This document shows positions 34,007-40,257 of a stretch of 40,257 bases of DNA, one piece after another (positions within the stretch are counted from its first letter, which is position 1; each line of letters begins with the position of its first letter). The position numbers and the translations under genes are program-made. Under the pieces are notes generated by a model. It saw only the letters and a list, made by a program, of their open reading frames with translations, did not search any database and was not told the DNA's origin. Origin of the DNA: Rhodococcus sp. CH91 (GTDB taxonomy: Bacteria > Actinomycetota > Actinomycetes > Mycobacteriales > Mycobacteriaceae); NCBI RefSeq assembly GCF_022554085.1, contig NZ_JAKFYR010000018.1:2045-42301 (forward strand), written 5' to 3'.

Positions 34007-35067
34007 CCCATACTCGCTTCCGTAATTCGTCGGGGACAGGCATGTCGCACTTCGGGAATCGCATCTCCGCCGAGTTCGGCGAGCACCGCGTCGACGGTGA
34101 GCGGGGTGAACAGCACACCGTTGCGACCGTGCCCGGTCGCGGCGATCACACGATCGGACACCCGGCCGATCAGCGGGAGATTGTCGGGAGTCATCGGCCG
34201 CAGGCCCGCGCTCGCCTCGAGCAGTTCGTACTCGCCGAGCGCGGGCAGGATCGCCTCTGCGTCCGCGATCAGATCCCGCACTCCGGCCACGGTGACCTGT
34301 TTGTCGGAGGCCTCGTACTGGGTCGCGCCCACCACCAGACCGTCGCGGCGCGGGACCAGATATGCAGGTCGTCCGTGCACACTGCCGCGGATGGTGCGGT
34401 GCGGCGGCGGGGTCGCTCCCGGACGCACACGCAGCCGCAGGATCTCTCCCTTGACCGGTCGCACCGGCAGGCCCGGCCACAGCCGTGCGGAGGCCGCACC
34501 GGCAGCGAGTACCACCTGATCGTCGGGCAGGTCGGCGAGATCGTGCACGGCGGCAGGGCTGAATTCCACCCCCGCCTCGGCGGCCGCGCGGCGCAGCGCG
34601 TCGACGAGGGCGCGATTGTCCACCGACAGTTCGGTGGGGGCGAGCAGTCCGAGACGGACCCGCGGCCCGAGCGACGGTTCGAGTTCGCGGATCTCCGCTC
34701 GGGTCGTCAGGCGCATCTCGTATCCCTGCGCCTGCACCCACTCGGCGACGGTACGGAGGTCGGCAGCGTCGGCCGCGTCGAGAGCGACGGTGAGGGAGGC
34801 CTCGGCAGTGAACACTTCGGCCCCGGTCTCGGCCCGGAGCATCGAGGCGAAATCCGGCCAGCGGTCGAGCGATGCCGCACCCATCGACAGGACGTGATCT
34901 TCACCGGGCCAGCCCTCCGACAAGGGCGCCAGCATGCCTCCGGCCACCCAGGACGCTCCGGTACCGGGGTCCGGGTCGTGCACGGTCACCACGTGCCCCG
35001 CGCGAGCCGCCCGCCATGCGATCGACAGCCCGATCACTCCGCCACCCACGACGGCCACCGTTGTCAC
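34003..35067 (-). CDS. thiO: Glycine oxidase
   Basis: A 354-residue FAD enzyme that oxidises glycine to the imine used in thiazole synthesis. The FAD motif VVGGGVIGLSIAWRAARAG is at the N-terminus. GASWVAGGMLAPLSE, ELSVDNRALVDALRRAA and the C-terminal ATGHGRNGVLFTPLT are typical of ThiO. The GTG start at 35067 has GAGGTGG at about 35072-35078, and the TPP riboswitch begins three bases beyond that, so ligand binding could hide the ribosome binding site. It uses the aerobic ThiO route, not ThiH. Confidence 0.95.
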
Positions 35068-35080
35068 AGATCCACCTCAC

Positions 35081-35160
35081 TCCCTGCGCCGGCATGATCC
35101 GGGTCAGGTCATAACGGTCGGGGCCGGCAGGCCCCCTCTCAGCCCCGCGGTCCCCGGGAC
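35081..35160 (-). ncRNA. TPP riboswitch (thi box) upstream of thiO
   Basis: On the minus strand the conserved GGGGCTGAGAGG appears at about 35147-35136 and the second core, ACCTGACCCGGATCATGCC then GGCGCAGGGA, at about 35109-35081. P1 can form between TCCC (35159-35156) and GGGA (35084-35081). The aptamer ends 3 nt before the thiO ribosome binding site and I see no separate terminator, so control is probably at translation. Confidence 0.95.
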
Positions 35161-35185
35161 TCCCGTGTCGTCATGTTCTCCCTAG

Positions 35186-35195
35186 AGGCTACCGT
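35186..35195. promoter_or_regulatory. Back-to-back -10 boxes for thiO and thiE
   Basis: TAGCCT on the minus strand (35191-35186) faces thiO, and TACCGT on the plus strand (35190-35195) faces thiE; they share two bases. The thiE box lies 7 nt before its GTG. The thiO box would start RNA near 35179, just before the riboswitch. Confidence 0.55.
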
Positions 35196-35202
35196 CTTGT
35201 GC

Positions 35203-35892
35203 GTGACCACCTATCGCGGCAACCATCCCGACCCGCGCGGCCGCCTCGCGACCGCACGGCTGTATCTGTGCACCGACGCTCGCCGCGACACCGGCGACCT
35301 CGCACGGTTCGTCGAGGAGGCCCTGGCCGGCGGCGTCGACATCGTCCAGTTACGAGACAAGGACTCCGCGGGCGAGAAGAAGTACGGCAGGCTCGAGGCC
35401 CGCGAGGAACTCGCCGCGCTCGAGATCATCGGCGCAGCCTGTGCCCGCCACGGCGCGCTCCTGGCCGTGAACGACCGCGCCGACATCGCGCTCGCCGCCG
35501 GGGCCGACATCCTGCATCTCGGCCAGGGCGATCTGCCGGTCCGGCACGCGCGCCGGATCCTCGGCGACGACATCGTCGTCGGCCGCTCCACGTCGAGCCG
35601 GGCGCAGGCTGCGCTCGCCGACGTCGAGGACGGCGTCGACTACTTCGCGTCCGGCCCGGTGTGGGACACCCCCACCAAACCGGGACGTACCGCCGCCGGC
35701 CTCGAGGTGACCCGCGAGGTGGCGCAGTCGCAGCCGACCCGCCCGTGGTTCGCGATCGGCGGTATCGACCTCGAGCGTCTCCCCGAGGTGCTCACCGCCG
35801 GCGCCACGCGGGTAGCGGTGGTACGGGCGATCACGAAGGCACCCGATCCGCGGGCTGCAGCAGCAGCGCTGAGGGCGGCTCTGCCGGACTGA
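35203..35892 (+). CDS. thiE: Thiamine-phosphate synthase
   Basis: A 229-residue TIM-barrel enzyme joining HMP pyrophosphate and thiazole phosphate. Motifs are [61 protein letters not shown] and [16 protein letters not shown] chose GTG 35203 because TACCGT is exactly 7 nt upstream with no ribosome binding site, the leaderless pattern; an in-frame ATG at 35173 would sit upstream of that box. It is divergent from thiO, so it is not covered by the riboswitch, which lies on the other transcript. Its stop is 4 nt from that of the convergent NUDIX gene. Confidence 0.95.
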   Translation: MTTYRGNHPDPRGRLATARLYLCTDARRDTGDLARFVEEALAGGVDIVQLRDKDSAGEKKYGRLEAREELAALEIIGAACARHGALLAVNDRADIALAAGADILHLGQGDLPVRHARRILGDDIVVGRSTSSRAQAALADVEDGVDYFASGPVWDTPTKPGRTAAGLEVTREVAQSQPTRPWFAIGGIDLERLPEVLTAGATRVAVVRAITKAPDPRAAAAALRAALPD

Positions 35893-35896
35893 GAGA

Positions 35897-36754
35897 TCAG
35901 CGGAGCCAGGACAGCACGGTGGACGGCGACAGCGCGATCGTGCTGTCGGGCAACCGCGCGCGCAGTCCGCGATCAGCGGTGACCACGACGGTCACTCCCG
36001 GGTCGACCGCGGTCGCGGTGGCCGCGGCGAGCCGCGCGAGCTCGTCGTCGCCACTGCCGTCGGTGGTGTGCACCGGGATCCGGGCGTCGTCTATCACCGC
36101 GTCGCGAGCGCGTCCTTCGAGGACCGCTTCGACCTCGGAGACCCACCCGAACGCCCCGTCGGGGAGTTCGACCGTGCGGGGCAGCACGGCCGCGAGGTCG
36201 GCGAGCAGGGCGCTGGTCGCGCCGGGGCGATCGCGCCACCATCCGGTCGGGCCGCTCGCTCCGAGCACGTTCGCGGTGTCGAGCAGCATCCGCACCGGCC
36301 ACGTGCGCAGCGCCGGCCATGCCTCGGCGAAGCCGCTGTGCAGCGGCATCTCCCCGACCTCCGGTTCCGGTACCCAGCGCAGCTCGGTGCTCTCCTGGTT
36401 CAGGCTGGTGCCGAGCGTTTCCGCGGCGTCGGCGACGACGGTGGTGTAGGTCCACCCGCCGGGGAGACCGGAGGTGACGCGTTCGGCGCGGACCGTCACG
36501 GCCGCCACGTCGATCCCGGCTTCTTCGTGTGCCTCGCGTACCGCCGCGTCGACGGTGCTCTCGTGCGAGTCGCGTGCACCGCCCGGCAGTGCCCACGTTC
36601 CTCCCTGATGGCTCCACGCCGCCCGGTGCTGCAGCAGCACCGCGGGCCGGCCGTCGGGCAGCGGGGCGCGCAGCAGCAGTCCGGCAGCGCCGTGCCGCCC
36701 CCAGCGTTTCTCCCCGTCCGGACCCACCGCCCAGCCGTCACCGTCTCCACGCAT
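35897..36754 (-). CDS. NUDIX hydrolase fused to a NYN/PIN-like nuclease domain
   Basis: A 285-residue two-domain protein. Residues about 20-150 are NUDIX: the box runs G59-x5-E65-x7-R73-E74-x2-E77-E78-x-G80. Residues 155-285 look like a PIN/NYN metallonuclease domain: [13 protein letters not shown] with D159 and N162, [17 protein letters not shown] with D236/D237, and [13 protein letters not shown] with D261. These acidic residues fit the three- or four-Asp site of that fold. It is the positional counterpart of M. tuberculosis mutT3 (Rv0413), recalled as about 217 residues. The ATG at 36754 has GGAGAGG upstream. NUDIX activity is likely; the nuclease role is inferred. Confidence 0.88.
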   Translation of the reverse strand: MRGDGDGWAVGPDGEKRWGRHGAAGLLLRAPLPDGRPAVLLQHRAAWSHQGGTWALPGGARDSHESTVDAAVREAHEEAGIDVAAVTVRAERVTSGLPGGWTYTTVVADAAETLGTSLNQESTELRWVPEPEVGEMPLHSGFAEAWPALRTWPVRMLLDTANVLGASGPTGWWRDRPGATSALLADLAAVLPRTVELPDGAFGWVSEVEAVLEGRARDAVIDDARIPVHTTDGSGDDELARLAAATATAVDPGVTVVVTADRGLRARLPDSTIALSPSTVLSWLR

Positions 36755-36861
36755 CGCGTCCGCCTCTCCGGTCCGGTCCCACGTCGACCTGCGTTCGGGC
36801 ACCGGATCCGCCGTCCGTGGACGGAACGATACCTGGGGACACAGGCCGCCACCCTGGCCGC

Positions 36862-38067
36862 CTAGACGAATGCGAGTGCCGCGCGGGCGATGGCGAGCTC
36901 CTCGTCGGTGGGGATCACGAGCACCTCCACCTGCGACGAATCGGCCGAGATCCGGCGTTCTCCACGCTCGTCGGCGGTGTTACGGGCATCGTCGACGACG
37001 ATGCCGAGACGGCCGAGTCCCGCCAGGCTGTCGCGCCGGACGTCGATGTTGTTCTCCCCCACTCCGCCGGTGAAGACGACCGCGTCGACACCTCCGAGCT
37101 CGAAGGTGTAGGCGCCCACGTACTTCCGTATCCGGTGCACGTAGACGTCGTATGCCAGCCGCGCGTCCTCGTCTCCCTCCTCGACGAGCTTCAACAGGGC
37201 GCGGAAGTCGTTGACCCCCGACATTCCCTTCAGGCCCGAACGGCGGTTGAGCAGATCGTCGATCGTGTCGACGTCCATACCCACCCGGCGCAGATGCATC
37301 ACGATCCCCGGATCGATATCGCCGCTGCGCGTGCCCATGACGAGACCTTCGAGCGGCGTCAAGCCCATCGAGGTGTCCACCGGACGTCCCCCGGCGATCG
37401 CCGACGCCGACGCGCCGTTACCGAGATGGAGCACGACGAGGTTCAGTTCGGCGATGTCGCGTCCGAGGAAGTCCGCGGCGCGGTGCGAGACGTACTCGTG
37501 GGAGGTGCCGTGGAATCCGTAGCGGCGGATGTCGTACTTGCGTGCGACGTCCCGGTCGATCGCGTAGGTCGCAGCCTTCGCCGGCAGTCCGTGGAAGAAC
37601 GCGGTGTCGAAGACCCCGACATGCGGGATGTCGGGTAGTTCCTCCCGCGCGACTTCCATCCCCACCACGTTCGCCGGATTGTGCAGCGGGGCGAGTTCCG
37701 ACAGTTCGTCGACCGCGCGCACGACGTCGTCGTCGATGAGGGTGGGCTCGTGAAATACATTGCCGCCGTGGACGAGCCGGTGACCGACTGCGACAATGCC
37801 CGCGTCGTGCAGGGGCCGGCCGAGCCCTTCGAGGATCTCGAGCACGGCGCGCAGCCCGGCCCGGTGATCGAGGATCTCCCCGAAGCGTTCGTCCTTGCCC
37901 GTGGTGTGGTGGAAGGTGATCCGGCCCTCGGGCTCACCGATACGCTCGATGAGTCCCTGCGCCAGGGTGTTTCCGCTCGCCGGTTCGACGAGCTTGAACT
38001 TGATGGACGACGATCCGGAGTTGAGTACCAGCACGGCACCGGCGGTGCCCGGGTTCGGGTTGCTCAC
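36862..38067 (-). CDS. ackA: Acetate kinase
   Basis: A 401-residue ASKHA-fold enzyme interconverting acetyl phosphate plus ADP and acetate plus [17 protein letters not shown] is the N-terminal phosphate loop. [46 protein letters not shown] and [11 protein letters not shown] follow, and FTGGVGENN is near the C-terminus. The GTG start overlaps the pta stop by 4 nt, so the two enzymes are made together. Normal length, nothing missing. Confidence 0.97.
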   Translation of the reverse strand: MSNPNPGTAGAVLVLNSGSSSIKFKLVEPASGNTLAQGLIERIGEPEGRITFHHTTGKDERFGEILDHRAGLRAVLEILEGLGRPLHDAGIVAVGHRLVHGGNVFHEPTLIDDDVVRAVDELSELAPLHNPANVVGMEVAREELPDIPHVGVFDTAFFHGLPAKAATYAIDRDVARKYDIRRYGFHGTSHEYVSHRAADFLGRDIAELNLVVLHLGNGASASAIAGGRPVDTSMGLTPLEGLVMGTRSGDIDPGIVMHLRRVGMDVDTIDDLLNRRSGLKGMSGVNDFRALLKLVEEGDEDARLAYDVYVHRIRKYVGAYTFELGGVDAVVFTGGVGENNIDVRRDSLAGLGRLGIVVDDARNTADERGERRISADSSQVEVLVIPTDEELAIARAALAFV

Positions 38068-40148
38068 GCCTGCTCCTCCTGCGCCTGGATCGCGGTGATG
38101 GCGATGGTGTTGACGATGTCCTGGATGAGGGCACCTCGGGACAGGTCGTTGACCGGCTTGTTCAGCCCTTGCAGGACCGGCCCGACGGCGACTGCACCGG
38201 CGCTGCGCTGCACCGCCTTGTAGGTGTTGTTTCCGGTGTTCAGGTCGGGGAAGACGAAGACGGTCGCGCGGCCGGCGACCTCGGAATCGGGCAGTTTCGC
38301 GCTCGCGACCGTCGGTTCGATCGCGGCGTCGTACTGGATGGGGCCCTCCACCGGCAGATCGGGGCGTCGTTCCCGCACGAGGGCCGTCGCGGTACGTACC
38401 TTGTCGACATCGACGCCCGAACCGGATTCCCCGGTCGAATACGACAGCATCGCGACCTTGGGGTCTATACCGAACCTACCGGCCGTCGCGGCGGACGAGA
38501 TGGCGATGTCCGCGAGCTGATCGGCCGTGGGATCGGGGACGACGGCGCAGTCGCCGTAGGCGAGCACACGATCGGCGAGACACATCAGGAAGATGCTCGA
38601 CACCGTCGACACACCCGGCTCGGTCTTGATGATCTCGAGAGCCGGGCGAATCGTGTGGGCCGTGGTGTGCGCCGCTCCCGAGACCATTCCGTCCGCGAGT
38701 CCGAGATGGACCATCATCGTGCCGAAATACGAGATGTCCCTCATGATCTCGCGCGCACGATCGACCGTCATACCCTTGTGGGCGCGGAGGCGCGCGTACT
38801 CCTCCGCGAACCGGTCGGCATGCTCGGACGTGCGGGGGTCGAGGATCTGGGCATCCGCCAGGTCCACACCGAGCTCCGACGAACGTTGCCGTACGGCTGC
38901 TTCGTCACCGAGGATGGTCAGCTCCGCGATGCCGCGCTGCAACACACGCCCGGCCGCCCGGAGGATCCGGTCGTCCTCCCCTTCGGGGAGCACGATGTGC
39001 CGTTGTTGTGTGCGCGCCCGGTCGATGAGCTGGTACTCGAACATCTGCGGTGTGGTCACGGACGGTCGCGGCAGTCGTAGCCGGTCGAGCAGCGCCTGGG
39101 AATCGACGTGCCGTTCCATCAGCGCGAGGGCGGTGTCGATCTTGCGCTGGGCACCGAGCGCCATGCGTCCGCGGGTGCGATCCGCGGCCGAGGCGGTGTC
39201 GAACGTGCCGAGATCCGTGGTCAGGATCGGCAGCGACGGTTTGAGCGCGGCGACGAGTTGCGCGATCATCGGATGCGGTCGCAGGCCGCCGTTCATGATG
39301 ATGCCCGTGAGGGTCGGAAATCCCTCGGCCGCATTGGCGTTGACGAGCGCGAGGATCACGTCGGAGCGGTCGGCGGGAGCGATCACGACCACGCCGTCGG
39401 TGAGCCGCTCGAGTATGCGTTCGGCGGTCATGCCGCCGACCATGATGCGCAGCGCTTCACGCTGCAGGAGGTCGGGGTCACCGCTGTAGAGCTCTCCGCC
39501 GATCGCGCTCTGCAGCTCGGCCATCGTCGGAGCGACCAGAGCCGGTACCTCCGGGAGCGTCCACACCGGCTCTCTGCGGTCGACGAGCGCCTTCGCGACG
39601 CCGCCGAGCGCATCGGGATCGCAGCGATTCACCACGATCGCGCCGAGATGGGCGTGATGGGCCGCGAGCTCACTCGCGCACACTGCGGTGAGCTGTGCGA
39701 TCTCGGTGGGAGTGCGGCGGGAACCTCGCAGGACGAGAAGGACCGGCGCGTCGAGATTGGCGGCGACACGCGCGTTGTAGGACAGCTCGCTGGGATTCGC
39801 GATCTCGGTGAAGTCGCTGCCCACGATCACGACGGCGTCGCAGCGGTCGGCCACCGCGTGGTACTTGCGGACGATCTCGCTGAGCGCCGCGTCGGGATCG
39901 TCGTGCACGTCGTCGTAGGTGACGCCGACGCACTCGTCGTAGGTGAGATCGACGGTGGTGTGTTCGAGCAACAGTTCGAGGATGTAGTCGATGTCGCTGT
40001 CGGAACGCGCGATGGGCCGGAAGACTCCGACGCGGGCGGTGGACGCGCAGAGCGTCTGCAGCACCCCCAACGCGACGGTCGATTTCCCGGTATCCCCCTC
40101 GGGAGCCGCGATGTAGATGCTCGAAACAGGCACTGACTCGACGCTCAT
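38064..40148 (-). CDS. pta: Phosphate acetyltransferase, long form
   Basis: A 694-residue enzyme interconverting acetyl-CoA and acetyl phosphate. The N-terminal part has a P-loop ([11 protein letters not shown]22) and the DRTGG-type regulatory domain, as in E. coli Pta. The C-terminal half of about 320 residues is catalytic: [48 protein letters not shown] and [17 protein letters not shown]. The ATG at 40148 has TAGGGT 7 nt upstream and no ribosome binding site, so it appears leaderless. It lies after fgd as Rv0408 follows Rv0407, with a hairpin between. Confidence 0.96.
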   Translation of the reverse strand: MSVESVPVSSIYIAAPEGDTGKSTVALGVLQTLCASTARVGVFRPIARSDSDIDYILELLLEHTTVDLTYDECVGVTYDDVHDDPDAALSEIVRKYHAVADRCDAVVIVGSDFTEIANPSELSYNARVAANLDAPVLLVLRGSRRTPTEIAQLTAVCASELAAHHAHLGAIVVNRCDPDALGGVAKALVDRREPVWTLPEVPALVAPTMAELQSAIGGELYSGDPDLLQREALRIMVGGMTAERILERLTDGVVVIAPADRSDVILALVNANAAEGFPTLTGIIMNGGLRPHPMIAQLVAALKPSLPILTTDLGTFDTASAADRTRGRMALGAQRKIDTALALMERHVDSQALLDRLRLPRPSVTTPQMFEYQLIDRARTQQRHIVLPEGEDDRILRAAGRVLQRGIAELTILGDEAAVRQRSSELGVDLADAQILDPRTSEHADRFAEEYARLRAHKGMTVDRAREIMRDISYFGTMMVHLGLADGMVSGAAHTTAHTIRPALEIIKTEPGVSTVSSIFLMCLADRVLAYGDCAVVPDPTADQLADIAISSAATAGRFGIDPKVAMLSYSTGESGSGVDVDKVRTATALVRERRPDLPVEGPIQYDAAIEPTVASAKLPDSEVAGRATVFVFPDLNTGNNTYKAVQRSAGAVAVGPVLQGLNKPVNDLSRGALIQDIVNTIAITAIQAQEEQA

Positions 40149-40163
40149 GACTGCCACCCTAAT

Positions 40164-40193
40164 GCGGGGCGCCGCACTCGGCGGGCGCCCCGC
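40164..40193 (-). terminator. Terminator between fgd and pta
   Basis: GCGGGGCGCC (40164-40173) pairs perfectly with GGCGCCCCGC (40184-40193) around a 10-nt loop. It lies 19 bp after the fgd stop and immediately upstream of the pta -10 box. Confidence 0.75.
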
Positions 40194-40212
40194 GGCAGAT
40201 CACGACAGGAGA

Positions 40213-40257
40213 TCAGGCCAGGGCACGGAGGCGGGGCGCGAGATCACGCTCGAACAA
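40213..40257 (-). CDS. fgd: F420-dependent glucose-6-phosphate dehydrogenase, C-terminal end (partial)
   Basis: Only the last 14 codons and TGA are in the window, reading LFERDLAPRLRALA. This closely matches my recollection of the C-terminus of M. tuberculosis Fgd1 (LFQSDLAPRLRRLG), and fgd1 lies directly upstream of pta in that genome. The enzyme reduces coenzyme F420 with glucose-6-phosphate. The identification rests on this short match plus gene order; the next gene sequence would settle it. Confidence 0.75.
   Translation of the reverse strand: MFERDLAPRLRALA

Overview
The window is GC-rich chromosomal DNA from an actinomycete of the Mycobacteriales, most likely a Rhodococcus. The evidence is the codon and GC bias, GTG and TTG starts, many TANNNT -10 boxes placed 5-8 nt before start codons, an F420-dependent glucose-6-phosphate dehydrogenase end, and gene order. 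From memory, the order matches the M. tuberculosis Rv0407-Rv0440 segment: fgd, pta, ackA, NUDIX (mutT3), thiE, thiO-thiS-thiG, lpqL, thiD, xthA, GNAT, def, DUF3263, virR, sodC, ybdK-type ligase, CDC48-like AAA ATPase, pssA, psd, groEL. Several blocks absent from that order sit in between. I see no prophage, insertion sequence, CRISPR array, tRNA or rRNA. The genus is inferred; the gene families are read from the sequence.

Layout. 1-2276: start of a secreted protein, groEL with a strong terminator, a long leader, and two CIRCE operators over its promoter. 2277-5710: a secreted protein, a HAD phosphatase and htpG, all on the minus strand. 5833-10362: an accessory block with a DadA-like oxidase, a PadR repressor divergent from a DUF1707 membrane protein across two copies of a palindrome, an SDR plus PPOX-fold flavoprotein pair behind a large dyad, and an SRPBCC protein. 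10478-15601: psd, pssA, a two-ring CDC48/p97-like ATPase and a polytopic membrane protein. 15802-22021: a complete Mrp cation/proton antiporter operon (AB fusion, C, D, E, F, G), every junction a 4-nt overlap. 22053-25093 (minus): carboxylate-amine ligase, SodC lipoprotein, VirR-like protein, DUF3263 protein. 25226-27623 (plus): def, GNAT, xthA. 27635-28048: small acetyltransferase with an Arg/Thr/Pro tail. 28206-29051: thiD. 29086-32930 (minus): M28 lipoprotein peptidase, ABC exporter pair, secreted protein. 33013-35892: thiO-thiS-thiG behind a TPP riboswitch, with thiE divergent. 35897-40257 (minus): NUDIX-NYN fusion, ackA, pta, fgd 3' end.

How the genes work together. The thi genes supply thiamine: ThiO and ThiS-ThiG make the thiazole, ThiD the pyrimidine pyrophosphate, and ThiE joins them. 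pssA and psd make phosphatidylserine and phosphatidylethanolamine. pta and ackA interconvert acetyl-CoA and acetate. groEL and htpG are chaperones. The window is mostly conserved core genome, and I did not find a complete new system. The points most worth checking are the NUDIX-NYN fusion, the stripped-down SodC, the degenerate first ATPase ring of the CDC48-like protein with its linked membrane protein, the tailed acetyltransferase, the PadR operator pair, the dyad at 9639-9674, and the set of apparently leaderless genes.
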